Notes under the pieces: model-generated
The model's input: only the letters and a program-made list of their open reading frames with translations
Told to the model about the DNA's origin: nothing
Database searches by the model: none
Shown here: piece after piece, positions 45,528-54,833 of the stretch
Layout of the letters: every line of letters starts with the position of its first letter
How positions within the stretch are numbered: position 1 is the stretch's first letter
Made by a program: the position numbers and the translations under genes
Source of the DNA: Rhodobacteraceae bacterium QY30
GTDB lineage: Bacteria > Pseudomonadota > Alphaproteobacteria > Rhodobacterales > Rhodobacteraceae
Direction of reading: 5' to 3'
DNA length: 64,000 nucleotides
Assembly (NCBI GenBank): GCA_002356635.1
Contig: CP023454.1
Span: 3,084,501-3,148,500, forward strand

Positions 45528-45878
45528 ATGTTCGAACGCATCAGGAAGTGGCAGGAGAAGAATCGCCAGCGCAGCCGGCTGGAGGCGCTTTCCGATGCCG
45601 ACCTTCGTGATTTCGGCCTTGCACGGCGGGAACTGGAGGCGCTGGCCGGGGTCGGACCCGAGGTTATCGACCGGCAAAGGGCAATGGCGGAACGGCACGG
45701 TCTGGGTGGGCAGGACTTGCGGCGCCATCCGCAGGATCTGGTTTCGTCGGTCAAGGCCTGTGCCGCCTGCGGTCACACAGGGGACTGCGCGCGCTACCTC
45801 GCCTCTGACGCGCCGGCCTCGGCCTCTGCCGGTTTCTGCCCGAACCACGATCTTTATCAGCAACTCGCAGCCGGCTGA
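45528..45878 (+). CDS. small cysteine-rich protein (DUF1127-like plus DUF6455-like)
   Basis: A 116-aa protein. Residues ~1-45 resemble the DUF1127 helix pair (KWQEKNRQRSRLEALSDADL, then RDFGLARRELEAL). Residues ~75-112 have a cysteine pattern CAACGHTGDC, then FCPN, like proteins annotated as DUF6455 in Rhodobacteraceae; four cysteines could bind a metal or be redox-active. The start is the ATG at 45528 with a strong GGAGG site. An FNR-type promoter upstream points to oxygen-dependent expression. Function is unknown, and the family names are from memory. Confidence 0.82.
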   Translation: MFERIRKWQEKNRQRSRLEALSDADLRDFGLARRELEALAGVGPEVIDRQRAMAERHGLGGQDLRRHPQDLVSSVKACAACGHTGDCARYLASDAPASASAGFCPNHDLYQQLAAG

Positions 45879-45945
45879 TCTTTCCCGCTCTACTCGCGCG
45901 GCCTAGTCTTGGCAGCGGGATCGAAACCGCACGGGGGCGCCAGCA

Positions 45946-46935
45946 ATGCGGCCGGGACAACGGAACCTGATCACCGACGTGGCGGGGCTGCGGGTCGGCA
46001 ACGCTGCCGACGCGGCGCTGAAAAGCGGCGTTACCGTTCTGGTCGGCGATCGGCCCTTCACGGCGGCGGTGCACGTCATGGGTGGCGCGCCCGGAACCCG
46101 CGAAACCGACCTGCTGGCCCCGGACAAGCTGGTGCAAGAGGTGGACGCACTGGTCCTGTCGGGCGGATCGGCCTTTGGCCTTGATGCCGCCTCGGGGGTT
46201 GCGGACGGGCTGCGCCAGATGGGCCGGGGCTTCGCAGTCGGGGATCAGCGGGTGCCGATCGTTCCGGGCGCGATCCTGTTCGACCTTCTGAATGGCGGCC
46301 GAAAGGACTGGTCGGAGAACCCCTACAGGGCGCTGGGCGTGCGCGCGCTGGATGCGGCTTCGGACATCTTCGCGATTGGCACCGAAGGCGCGGGCACTGG
46401 CGCCTCGACGGCGCGGTTGAAAGGGGGTCTGGGCTCGGCCTCGGCGGTGCTGGGAAATGAGCTGACGGTGGGCGCGCTGGTGGCGGTCAATGCGCTGGGG
46501 TCTGTCACGGTCGGTGACGGTCCGCAGTTCTGGGCGGCGCCTTGGGAGCTTGGCTCCGAGTTCGGCGGGCTTGGCCTGCCGCCCACCTTCCCCGCCGCGG
46601 CAGAGCCGCTGCCGCAAAAGCGCCTGGGCGAGGCCACCACCATCGCCATCGTCGCCACGGACGCGCAGCTGACGCAGGCGCAGGCGCAGCGTTTGGCCAT
46701 CGCGGCGCATGACGGCATGGCGCGGGCCATCGTCCCCAGCCATACGCCCTTCGACGGCGATCTGGTCTTTGCCGCCGCGACCGGGGAAAAGCCCCTGTCC
46801 GATGCCCTGGTCGATCCCTTCGTGCTGGGCCATGCCGCCGCGGCCTGTCTGGCGCGCGCCATTGCCCGCGCCGTTCACGCGGCCACGCCGCGCCCCGGCG
46901 ACCTGCAACCCACCTGGGCGGGCACACACGGCTGA
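45946..46935 (+). CDS. P1 family peptidase (DmpA-like)
   Basis: A 329-aa N-terminal-nucleophile hydrolase precursor. The N-terminus NLITDVAGLRVGNAADAALKS, the LSGGSAFGLDAASGVADGL segment and the autocleavage region IGTEGAGTGASTARLKGGLG are those of the DmpA/BapA aminopeptidase family. These enzymes self-process and release N-terminal residues, often D-amino acids or beta-amino acids. There is no signal peptide. It lies between the FNR-linked small gene (67-nt gap) and the convergent alpha/beta hydrolase. Confidence 0.92.
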   Translation: MRPGQRNLITDVAGLRVGNAADAALKSGVTVLVGDRPFTAAVHVMGGAPGTRETDLLAPDKLVQEVDALVLSGGSAFGLDAASGVADGLRQMGRGFAVGDQRVPIVPGAILFDLLNGGRKDWSENPYRALGVRALDAASDIFAIGTEGAGTGASTARLKGGLGSASAVLGNELTVGALVAVNALGSVTVGDGPQFWAAPWELGSEFGGLGLPPTFPAAAEPLPQKRLGEATTIAIVATDAQLTQAQAQRLAIAAHDGMARAIVPSHTPFDGDLVFAAATGEKPLSDALVDPFVLGHAAAACLARAIARAVHAATPRPGDLQPTWAGTHG

Positions 46936-46957
46936 GGCCCCTTCCTTGGCCGGATCT

Positions 46958-47758
46958 TCAGACACGGTCCTCGGCCGTAAGAACCTCCATCAGGCGCGAA
47001 TCGGGCCGCATCAATCCGTCCAGAATGTCGAAGTGGTGCCGTGCCGCTTCCCGCGTCACCGGGCAGGACCAGGCATTCCCCAGCCGTCGCGCCTGATCCA
47101 GAAAGGCCGGACGTTCGGCCCCGCCGACCCAGACGTGACCGCGAAGCCCCGGCCGGACGGGCCGCAGGGCTGGGCTTTCGTCGCGGGCTTCGGCCCGGTC
47201 CAGTCGCAGTTCCGCCGCCATCTCGGTTTCCAGCAGCGGGCGCAGGTCCGCCAGCGGAGAAATCGGAACGATCCGCCGCAGCCGCCGCCACAGGTCGGGG
47301 TCCAGCGCCACATCGGCCGACGCCATCCGCGTCACCAGATGCCCGCCGGCGGAATGACCGGTCAGGACCAGCGGTCCCTCCACCTCGGCGGCGATCACGG
47401 GCAGGGCACGGGCGATGCTGGCCGTCATCTGTCCGATCCGCACCACCGGCGCCAGGGGATAGGCGGGCAGCGCCACGGCCCATCCTCGCGCCAGGGCCCC
47501 CTGGGCCAGATGGGTGAAATCACGCGGCCCGCATTCCAGCCAGTAGCCGCCGTGCACAAAGACCAGAAGGCCTGTCGCCTCACCCTCGGGCAGCGCAAGA
47601 TCGAACCATTCGCCCTCGGCCTCGCCGTAGCGCAAACCCGGACGCAGGCGCGCGCCCAGCGCATCGCGGCAGGCAGCCGCATCCGCCTGCCAGCGCGGAT
47701 ACCAGCTTTCGCCGTCGGGGATATAGGCGGCATTCCTGTAGGCGTCGGTGTAACGCAT
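46958..47758 (-). CDS. alpha/beta hydrolase (arylformamidase-like)
   Basis: A 266-aa cytosolic serine hydrolase. The oxyanion motif HGGYW (residues ~68-72) and nucleophile elbow GHSAGGH, with a C-terminal His in EAARHHFDILDGL, form a complete triad set. This HGGxW form is common in kynurenine formamidases and small-ester hydrolases of the esterase/lipase group. No tryptophan-catabolism gene is adjacent, so the substrate remains open. It is divergent from the succinate-semialdehyde dehydrogenase gene across 86 bp. Confidence 0.87.
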   Translation of the reverse strand: MRYTDAYRNAAYIPDGESWYPRWQADAAACRDALGARLRPGLRYGEAEGEWFDLALPEGEATGLLVFVHGGYWLECGPRDFTHLAQGALARGWAVALPAYPLAPVVRIGQMTASIARALPVIAAEVEGPLVLTGHSAGGHLVTRMASADVALDPDLWRRLRRIVPISPLADLRPLLETEMAAELRLDRAEARDESPALRPVRPGLRGHVWVGGAERPAFLDQARRLGNAWSCPVTREAARHHFDILDGLMRPDSRLMEVLTAEDRV

Positions 47759-47844
47759 CGATGAAACCCTCCGGTCCGGGCGCTTCTGGACAAGTATGGG
47801 GTGGCGTGCAAAACCTTTGCAATCTTATTGAGGAGGAGGCCGGG

Positions 47845-49323
47845 ATGCTCGATTCCGCGACTGACCTGAAAGCCCTGCTGAAGGATCCGACCCTGCTTGC
47901 GACCAAGGCCTATGTTGCGGGCGAATGGGTCGAGGCCGCCGATGGCAAGACCTTTGGCGTGACCAACCCGGCCCGCGGCGACGTGATCTGCCAAGTGCCC
48001 GACCTGACCCGCGAAGACGCCGCTCGCGCCATCGCCGCCGCCGACAAGGCGCGCCACGAATGGGCCGCGCGCACCGGCAAGGAACGCGCTGCGGTGCTTC
48101 GCAAGTGGTATGACCTGATGGTCGCCAATGCCGATGACCTGGGCGCGATCCTGACCGCCGAAATGGGCAAACCCCTGGCCGAGGCCAAGGGAGAGGTCCT
48201 TTATGGCGCCTCTTTCGTGGAATGGTTCGGCGAAGAGGCCAAGCGCATCTACGGCGAAACCATCCCCGGCCATCAGCGCGACAAGCGCATCACGGTGATC
48301 AAGCAGCCGATCGGGGTTGCGGCCTCGATCACGCCCTGGAACTTCCCCAACGCGATGATCGCGCGCAAGGTCGCCCCGGCACTGGCCGCGGGCTGCGGCT
48401 TCGTCGCCCGCCCTGCGGCGGAAACCCCACTGTCCGCGCTTGCGATGGCGGTGCTGGCCGAACGCGCCGGCGTGCCGGCCGGGGTGTTTTCGGTCATCAC
48501 CTCCAGCCGCGCCTCGGACATCGGGAAGGAATTCTGCGAAAACCCGGCAGTGCGGAAGCTGACCTTCACCGGGTCGACCGAGGTGGGCCGGATCCTGCTG
48601 CGCCAGGCCGCCGACCAGGTGATGAAATGCTCGATGGAGTTGGGCGGCAACGCGCCGTTCATCGTCTTTGATGACGCCGATCTGGATGCCGCCGTCGAAG
48701 GCGCGATGATTTCCAAGTTCCGCAACAACGGCCAGACCTGCGTCTGCGCGAACCGCATCTACGTTCAGGCCGGGGTCTATGACGCCTTTGCCGAAAAGCT
48801 GGCGGCGGCGGTTCAGAAGCTGAACGTCGGCGACGGGTTGAAGGCGGGCATCACCACCGGGCCGCTGATCAACGAGGACGCCGTCGAGAAGGTCGAAGAA
48901 CACATCGCCGACGTGGTGAAGGGCGGTGGCCGGATCGTCACCGGCGGCAAGCGCCATGATCTGGGCGGCACCTTCTTCCAGCCGACGGTCGTCACCGGCG
49001 TGCTACCGACGATGAAGGTCGCGACCGAAGAAACCTTCGGCCCGCTGGCGCCGCTGTTCAAGTTCGAGACCGAGGAAGAGGTGATCGAACTGGCGAACAA
49101 CACGATCTTCGGGCTGGCGTCCTATTTCTATGCCCGCGACATCGGTCGCATCACCCGCGTGCAGGAAGGTCTGGAATACGGCATGGTCGGCGTGAACACC
49201 GGCCTGATCTCGACCGAGGTCGCGCCCTTCGGCGGCGTGAAGCAATCGGGCCTGGGCCGCGAAGGGTCGCGCCACGGGATCGAGGATTACATGGAAATGA
49301 AATACATCTGCCTCTCGATCTGA
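47845..49323 (+). CDS. gabD: NAD(P)-dependent succinate-semialdehyde dehydrogenase
   Basis: A 492-aa aldehyde dehydrogenase that oxidises succinate semialdehyde to succinate. The start is the ATG at 47845 after GAGGAGGAGG; an in-frame ATG at 47761 would put 28 unlike residues in front. Motifs: TPWNFPNAM (oxyanion Asn), TFTGSTEVGR, MELGGNAPF (base Glu) and GQTCVCANR (nucleophile Cys). One oddity is ARPAAETPLS, where most relatives have KPA; the usual cofactor-binding Lys is Arg. The name rests on overall pattern, as no GABA gene is next to it. Confidence 0.9.
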   Translation: MLDSATDLKALLKDPTLLATKAYVAGEWVEAADGKTFGVTNPARGDVICQVPDLTREDAARAIAAADKARHEWAARTGKERAAVLRKWYDLMVANADDLGAILTAEMGKPLAEAKGEVLYGASFVEWFGEEAKRIYGETIPGHQRDKRITVIKQPIGVAASITPWNFPNAMIARKVAPALAAGCGFVARPAAETPLSALAMAVLAERAGVPAGVFSVITSSRASDIGKEFCENPAVRKLTFTGSTEVGRILLRQAADQVMKCSMELGGNAPFIVFDDADLDAAVEGAMISKFRNNGQTCVCANRIYVQAGVYDAFAEKLAAAVQKLNVGDGLKAGITTGPLINEDAVEKVEEHIADVVKGGGRIVTGGKRHDLGGTFFQPTVVTGVLPTMKVATEETFGPLAPLFKFETEEEVIELANNTIFGLASYFYARDIGRITRVQEGLEYGMVGVNTGLISTEVAPFGGVKQSGLGREGSRHGIEDYMEMKYICLSI

Positions 49324-49346
49324 GGCATATCTCCCTGAACGGCACG

Positions 49347-49369
49347 GGCGGTCCTTCGGGGCCGCCTTT
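49347..49369 (+). terminator. intrinsic terminator after gabD
   Basis: An 8-bp stem GGCGGTCC/GGGGCCGCC-type pairing with a TTCG tetraloop (49347-49354 with 49359-49366) followed by TTT lies 23 nt after the stop. It also separates the convergent DUF3857 gene. Confidence 0.7.
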
Positions 49370-49383
49370 CTGTTTCCGCCCTG

Positions 49384-51318
49384 CTACGGACCCAGATTCC
49401 AGCTCATCGCGCTGGCATTGCTGACCTTTTCGGCGTCCCGCGCCACCGCGGCAACCGTCTCGGCCGGAATGACCTGCATCCGGGTCCGGAAATCCCACTC
49501 CACCCGCAATTGCCCGATCTGGGCGGCGCTGGCCCGCATCAGGAAGGTGAAAGCGTCGTTCCTGACCTCGACCGGATCGGGTGGCGCGAACCACAGCGGC
49601 GCGTTCGAGACCAGAACCGTGTGATGATGGACCTTGGGCAGGCCGATGTCCAACGGCGTGAGGCGCTTGGTCACGCCCTTGGGAAAGTAGATCCCGTAGT
49701 CCTCGGCGGCGATGTCGAAATTGGACCAAAGGTCGTTCTCGAACATCGCGTCATAGGGCAGAAGGTAGGTTTCCACCACGGTCAGGCGGTTCATCTCGCG
49801 GTTGTCATCGACCTCCAGCGGCTTGTCCGCCTGAAGCCCCGGATAACGCGCGGCGAAGAACGAAAAGAGTTCGCTGCCCAGCAGGTCTATCGGTTCGACA
49901 GCGATCCTTCGGCGCTGCATGTTGGCGGCGGCGCCGTGAAAGATCGATGTCACCTTCAGCGACACGCCGTTTACGCCGAAGCGGAAGTCCTCGGTGGTAT
50001 AGGTCATGTAGCCCAGATGCGCTGGCACGATGATGCGTTCCAGGGCGGTGACACCGGGGGCAAGCGGCAGGGCATAGCCGTAGTCGGGCACGGCAGCATG
50101 GTCCAGCCGGCCCGCTTCGTCGGTGGCCGTCGGGTCCATCCAGTAGACGTTGCCGCCGATGCGGGCACGAACGATCATGTGGTCCATTTCCGACAAACCC
50201 GGCTGCTGAAGGTACAGCGCCTTGCCCTCGTCCAGGTCCGTCAGGGCAACCTCCGCCTCGATCCCAAGTTCCTCCAGCATGGTGCGCAGCAGCAGCGACT
50301 TGTCCTTGCAATCGCCAAAGCCCTGCGCCGCCACCTGCACGGGCTTGCGGGGAACGATGCCGCCAATGCCGATCTCGATCCCGACGTAGCGGATTTCGTC
50401 CTGAACCATCCGAAGCGCCGCCGAGGCCCGGGACAGGTCATCGGAATTGCCTTCGCGAATCCTTCGGACCTTTTCGGCCCAGTCGGGCGGCAGCACCTGG
50501 CCCTTGGCATACAGGGGCAAAAGCGCCGTGACCGTCGGCCCCCAGTCGGCATCGACGCTGAAGCGGAGTGTCGCCTCGCGCAGACCTTCCAGCGGCGTCC
50601 CCTCCTCGCGCCGGAAGGGAAGGTGGTTCTGCCGGGTCCATTCGTGACGGATAATGCCCGGAAGATCGGTCTGCCGGTGTTCGACCCGCTCGGGAAGCGG
50701 ACCCAGGTGCAGCGCCTTGTGGGCAGGCCAGTTCAGCACCACGCGCGTCATTCCCACCGGCTGGAAGTATTCCAGCGGGCGCTGCCCGGAAAAGGTGGCG
50801 CCGGGAATCAGCGGCCGTTCCGCCATGATGAAGCTGTAGTCGATCACGTCGCCCACCCGCAGATCCGGCACCGTGTAATGCGCGGTCAGACTGCCATCCA
50901 GGATCCCCGCTTCCAGCCGCGATTCACGCCGCAGGATCTCGGGGCGAAGATGATGGGTCAGGTCGATGACCTTGCCGTCCCGGATCACGTGAAGTCGGCC
51001 CAGCGCCACCTCCATGAAGTCGGGCAGGAATTTCCAGTCGATGCTTGCGGACGCTTCCAGGCCGGATCGTTGGGTGATCTTCAGGGCCCGGCGCGCGTAG
51101 TGATGGCGCGTATCGCCGTCCCAACGGGCCTGATCGTCGATCAGCAGGAACAGGCGTCCGCCCGATGCAGCCTTCACCAATTCGGGACCGGCGGCCGGCA
51201 ACTCTGCCGGCACGATCCAGTCCGGCTCGGGCGCGGGCTGGACATCTGCGGCACAAAGAGGGGCTGTGGCCAGCAACAGTGCGGCAGCAAGGCTGCGAAG
51301 AAAGGTCATCGGGCGCAT
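49384..51318 (-). CDS. DUF3857/transglutaminase-like periplasmic protein
   Basis: A 644-aa exported protein. A Sec signal begins at ATG 51318 or 51309 (FLRSLAAALLLATAPLCAAD); a GTG at 51330 is also possible. Residues ~60-220 form the DUF3857 domain, and the transglutaminase-like core has its triad in GFGDCKDKSLLL (Cys), EMDHMIVRAR (His) and WMDPTATDE (Asp). The last ~200 residues resemble DUF3858-type beta domains. In other bacteria this architecture is linked to envelope modification, without a proven substrate. It is a lone gene with 93 nt before the PACE exporter. Confidence 0.85.
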   Translation of the reverse strand: MRPMTFLRSLAAALLLATAPLCAADVQPAPEPDWIVPAELPAAGPELVKAASGGRLFLLIDDQARWDGDTRHHYARRALKITQRSGLEASASIDWKFLPDFMEVALGRLHVIRDGKVIDLTHHLRPEILRRESRLEAGILDGSLTAHYTVPDLRVGDVIDYSFIMAERPLIPGATFSGQRPLEYFQPVGMTRVVLNWPAHKALHLGPLPERVEHRQTDLPGIIRHEWTRQNHLPFRREEGTPLEGLREATLRFSVDADWGPTVTALLPLYAKGQVLPPDWAEKVRRIREGNSDDLSRASAALRMVQDEIRYVGIEIGIGGIVPRKPVQVAAQGFGDCKDKSLLLRTMLEELGIEAEVALTDLDEGKALYLQQPGLSEMDHMIVRARIGGNVYWMDPTATDEAGRLDHAAVPDYGYALPLAPGVTALERIIVPAHLGYMTYTTEDFRFGVNGVSLKVTSIFHGAAANMQRRRIAVEPIDLLGSELFSFFAARYPGLQADKPLEVDDNREMNRLTVVETYLLPYDAMFENDLWSNFDIAAEDYGIYFPKGVTKRLTPLDIGLPKVHHHTVLVSNAPLWFAPPDPVEVRNDAFTFLMRASAAQIGQLRVEWDFRTRMQVIPAETVAAVARDAEKVSNASAMSWNLGP

Positions 51319-51411
51319 CGGCGCAGTCACACATCATATCACGACGCACCACAAGCGCCCGGCGTGAGCATGGGACGGTTGTTGCCAAAATGACAGGACT
51401 TTGCCGCGCCG

Positions 51412-51831
51412 TCAGCGGGCCGATGCCGGCAAGCCGAAGGCGCGGTCGAAACCAAGGTTGAACAGGAAGGTGTAGACCATGAACAAAAGGATCAGGCCAA
51501 AGTCGTAGACCAGCGCCTGAAGAAGCGTAATCGACATCCACCACGCGATGACCGGCACAAGAAGAAGGGACAGCGTCAGTTCAAATCCGATCGCATGGGC
51601 GATGCGCAAGGACAACGGGCGCCCCTTGACCGGCCGGCGTGCCTCCCAGGCCTCGAAGGCGGTGTTGAAAAGGAAGTTCCATGTCATCGCGATCAGCGAC
51701 GTGACCGCGGCAACAACGCCCGAAGTCACCACGCCTTCGCTGGAAAAGGCAGCAAGGAAAGCGCCGGCCAACAAGATGCCGAAGCTTTCGAACAGCAGGA
51801 CATAGATCATACGGCGGCGGGCCGGGGTCAT
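51412..51831 (-). CDS. PACE family multidrug efflux protein (AceI-like)
   Basis: A 139-aa inner-membrane protein with four membrane helices in two tandem BTP repeats. The conserved Glu of helix 1 is in YVLLFESFGILL, and the repeat segments TWNFLFNTAFEAWEAR and FMVYTFLFNLGFDRAF are hallmarks of the PACE family. AceI exports chlorhexidine and short diamines, so polyamine or biocide export is likely by family. It follows uvrC by 4 nt on the same strand and should share its transcript. Confidence 0.93.
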   Translation of the reverse strand: MTPARRRMIYVLLFESFGILLAGAFLAAFSSEGVVTSGVVAAVTSLIAMTWNFLFNTAFEAWEARRPVKGRPLSLRIAHAIGFELTLSLLLVPVIAWWMSITLLQALVYDFGLILLFMVYTFLFNLGFDRAFGLPASAR

Positions 51832-51835
51832 GGCT

Positions 51836-53719
51836 TCAGCCCTTCTCGTGGAAATAGTCGTGGATGGTCTGCGCCATCGCGGCCGAGATCCCCGGTGCGG
51901 CCTTCAGATCGGGCAGACCGGCGCGGGACACGGCCTTGGCGGAACCGAAATGGGCCAGCAGGGCGCGCTTTCTGGCTGCGCCGATGCCGGGAATTTCATC
52001 GAGCGGCGTCGCGCCGACGGCTTTGGCGCGCTTGGCGCGATGCGCGCCGATGGCCCAGCGGTGGGCTTCGTCCCGCAGGCGCTGGATGAAGTAAAGGACC
52101 GGGTCATTGCGTTGCAGCGCCATGACCGGCAGACCGGGGCGGTGGAACTCTTCCTTGCCCAGATCGCGGTCGATGCCCTTGGCCACGCCGATGAAGGGCA
52201 CATCATCGACGCCCAGATCGCCCAGAATCTCGGCCACGGCAGACACCTGCCCCGCGCCCCCGTCGATCAGCAGCAGGTCGGGCCAGGCATCGGTCTGGCG
52301 ATCCGGGTCTTCCTTCAGCAGACGTTCGAAGCGGCGGCGCAGAACCTCTTTCATCATGCCGAAGTCATCGCCCGGCGTCAGGTCGGTGCCCTTGATGTTG
52401 AACTTGCGGTATTGCGACTTCAGGAGCCCGTCCGCTCCCGCCACGATCATGCCGCCCACGGCATCGCTGCCCTGGTTGTGGCTGTTGTCGTAGACCTCGA
52501 TCCGGGCGGGAGGACCGTCCAGTTCGAACGCCTCGGCCAGGCCTTCCAGCAGACGCGCCTGGGTGGCATTTTCGCTCATCCGTCGGGCCAGGCTTTCGCG
52601 GGCGTTGCGGACTGCGTTTTCCACCAGTTCGGCCTTTTCCCCGCGTTGGGGGACGGCCAGTTCGACCTTGCGGCCCGCGCGTTCGGCCAGAAGATCGGCC
52701 ATCAGGTCGGCATCTTCGACCGGATGCGACAGCAGGATCAGGCGCGGGGGTTCCTTGTCATCGTAGAACTGCGCAAGGAAGGCCTGCATCACCTCGGCCT
52801 CATCGGCGCCGGCGCCGGTGCGGGGGTAGAAATCGCGGTTGCCCCAGCTTTGATGGGCGCGGATGAAGAAGACCTGCACGCAGGCCTGCCCGCCTTCCAT
52901 ATGCAGCGCGACGACATCCGCCTCGGCCACGCCGCGCGGGTTGATGCCCTGCGCGCTTTGCACCTGCGTCAGCGCGCGGATCCGGTCCCGCAGCGCCGCG
53001 GCGCGTTCAAACTCCATCGCTTCAGAGGCCTGGGCCATCTCTGCCGCCAGATTGGCTTGCACATCGGTGTTGCGGCCTTGCAGGAACCGTTCGGCATCGG
53101 CCACCAGACGGGCGTAATCCGCCTCGGACACCTTCCCGACGCAAGGGGCCGAACAGCGCTTGATCTGGAACATCAGGCAGGGCCGCGTGCGGCTGGCAAA
53201 CATCGCATCGGTGCAGTTGCGCAGCAGGAACACGCGCTGCAACTGCGTCAGCGTCCGGTTGACCGCACCGGCGCTGGCGAAGGGGCCGAAGTATTCGCCC
53301 TTCTCCTTCTTCGCGCCGCGGTGCTTCTTGATCTGCGGGTAGGGGTGATCGGTGACAAGGATGTTGGGGAAGGACTTGTCGTCGCGCAGCAGCACGTTGA
53401 AATGCGGCTTCAGCTGCTTGATCAGGTTCTGTTCCAGCAGCAGCGCCTCGGTTTCCGTCCGGGTGGTCAGGAACATCATCGAGGCCGTCTGCGAGATCAT
53501 CCGCGCGATGCGCCCCGAATGCCCCTGCGGGCGGGCGTAGTTCGACACCCGCGCCTTCAGGTTGCGCGCCTTTCCGACGTAAAGCACCCGGGCCTCGGCA
53601 TCCAGCATCCGGTAAACCCCCGGCGATCCGTCCAGCGTGCGAACGTACGACTGGATCAGCCTGTGGCCGGTCAGCGGCTTCGCCTGGGGCGTTTCGGACG
53701 GGGCAGAGGTGTCGGACAT
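51836..53719 (-). CDS. uvrC: excinuclease ABC subunit C
   Basis: A 627-aa nucleotide-excision-repair nuclease. Domain order: GIY-YIG ([20 protein letters not shown], ~30-110), a linker with cysteines ([14 protein letters not shown]), UVR (~215-250), the UvrC/RNase H-like domain ([19 protein letters not shown], ~385-540) and C-terminal helix-hairpin-helix ([19 protein letters not shown]). Both nuclease centres look intact. The ATG at 53719 is followed upstream by a 316-bp gene-free region. The usual partner pgsA is not present in this window. Confidence 0.97.
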   Translation of the reverse strand: MSDTSAPSETPQAKPLTGHRLIQSYVRTLDGSPGVYRMLDAEARVLYVGKARNLKARVSNYARPQGHSGRIARMISQTASMMFLTTRTETEALLLEQNLIKQLKPHFNVLLRDDKSFPNILVTDHPYPQIKKHRGAKKEKGEYFGPFASAGAVNRTLTQLQRVFLLRNCTDAMFASRTRPCLMFQIKRCSAPCVGKVSEADYARLVADAERFLQGRNTDVQANLAAEMAQASEAMEFERAAALRDRIRALTQVQSAQGINPRGVAEADVVALHMEGGQACVQVFFIRAHQSWGNRDFYPRTGAGADEAEVMQAFLAQFYDDKEPPRLILLSHPVEDADLMADLLAERAGRKVELAVPQRGEKAELVENAVRNARESLARRMSENATQARLLEGLAEAFELDGPPARIEVYDNSHNQGSDAVGGMIVAGADGLLKSQYRKFNIKGTDLTPGDDFGMMKEVLRRRFERLLKEDPDRQTDAWPDLLLIDGGAGQVSAVAEILGDLGVDDVPFIGVAKGIDRDLGKEEFHRPGLPVMALQRNDPVLYFIQRLRDEAHRWAIGAHRAKRAKAVGATPLDEIPGIGAARKRALLAHFGSAKAVSRAGLPDLKAAPGISAAMAQTIHDYFHEKG

Positions 53720-54035
53720 CGGGGCGTTTTGCGGGAACTTGATTCTGCAGTCAGGGCTGCAATCTTAGCGACAGAGAGGCAAGTGGAAACCTGTCCACCG
53801 TTTCTGTGGACAAGTCTGCGGAGAAGTTTGCAGCGATGCGGATTTTTCCTTGTTTTCAGCCGGGTTCAGGGGGCCGCCTAAAAATTAGGCAGATTTTCAA
53901 CCCATTGATTACAAACGAAACTTTTTTCCACTTACGCAAATCCATGAAAGCATTGGCAGAATCATGACACGTTTGTGATGAAGAGTTGCGCGGTGGACAA
54001 GTCAAGCCCCGAGCCCTGCAAAGCGCGCAGGTCTG
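53720..54035. other. 316-bp gene-free AT-richer region upstream of uvrC
   Basis: No credible gene. Visible elements: an inverted repeat TGTCCAC-N7-GTGGACA (53792-53812), a palindrome GCCTAA-AAA-TTAGGC (53876-53890), and a repeated GTGGACAAGTC at about 53806 and 53993. TTGTCCACA and TTTTCCACT are one to two changes from a DnaA box (TTATCCACA). The stretch 53880-53960 is clearly richer in A and T than the rest. The uvrC promoter must lie here. It could be a regulatory cluster or an origin-like region; the sequence does not decide. Confidence 0.45.
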
Positions 54036-54833
54036 CTACTCAACTCCAAGAATATCAGGGGTCTTCCAGGCCAGGTGCTGGCCGCCGTCGGCGCAGATCA
54101 GCTGGCCCGTCACCGAGGGGCTGTCGAGGAAGAAACCCAGCGCCGCCACGATGTCATCGGGGTCCGCGCCGCGCTCCAGAATCGTGGCGGCGCGTTGTCG
54201 GGCAAAGTGCGCCTCGGTCTGACGAATGCCGCGCAACGTGGGGCCGGGTCCAATGGCATTGACACGGATCGCGGGGGCCAGCGCCTGCGCCGTCGTGCGT
54301 GTCATGGCCCAAAGCCCCATCTTGGCGATTGTGTACGTCATGAACTCGGGCGTCAGCTTGTGGACGCGCTGGTCGATCATGTTGACGATCAGGCCCGTGG
54401 CGCGGGGTTCTGCCTGCGTCAGATCGGGTTTCAGTCCCTGCTCGGCCATCGCTTGCGTCAGCAGGAAAGGCGCGCGCAGGTTCGATCCCAGGTGGCGGTC
54501 CCAGCTTTCGCGGGTTGCGCTTTGGAGGGTGTCGTATTCGAAGATCGACGCGCTGTTGACCAGAACCGTCACCGGTCCGCCCAGGGCCGATGCGGCCGCG
54601 GGCAGAAGGGCGGTGGCGGCAGCCTCGTCCAGCAGGTCGGCCTGAAGGGCCACGGCCTGCACGCCGGCGGCGCGCGCCTCGGCTGCGGCGTCCTCGGCCC
54701 CGGCGCGCGAGGTGGCGTAGTGGAAGGCCACCGAAAACCCGCGCCGCGCCAGGTACAGCGCCATTTCGCGGCCCAGCCGCTGGCCTGCGCCGGTGACAAG
54801 GGCCACACCCGGCCGAATGCCTGATCCGTTCAT
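54036..54833 (-). CDS. SDR, pteridine-reductase (FolM/PTR1)-like
   Basis: A 265-aa short-chain reductase. The cofactor loop TGAGQRLGREMALYLARRG has the TGxxxRxG form typical of pteridine reductases rather than TGxxxGIG. The active-site region VNMIDQRVHKLTPEFMTYTIAK shows Asp and YxxxK in the PTR1/FolM arrangement, with the usual Ser absent. The predicted role is reduction of dihydropterin or dihydrofolate with NADPH. The start is the ATG at 54833 with GGAGG upstream. It overlaps the zinc-ribbon gene by ATGA. Confidence 0.85.
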   Translation of the reverse strand: MNGSGIRPGVALVTGAGQRLGREMALYLARRGFSVAFHYATSRAGAEDAAAEARAAGVQAVALQADLLDEAAATALLPAAASALGGPVTVLVNSASIFEYDTLQSATRESWDRHLGSNLRAPFLLTQAMAEQGLKPDLTQAEPRATGLIVNMIDQRVHKLTPEFMTYTIAKMGLWAMTRTTAQALAPAIRVNAIGPGPTLRGIRQTEAHFARQRAATILERGADPDDIVAALGFFLDSPSVTGQLICADGGQHLAWKTPDILGVE

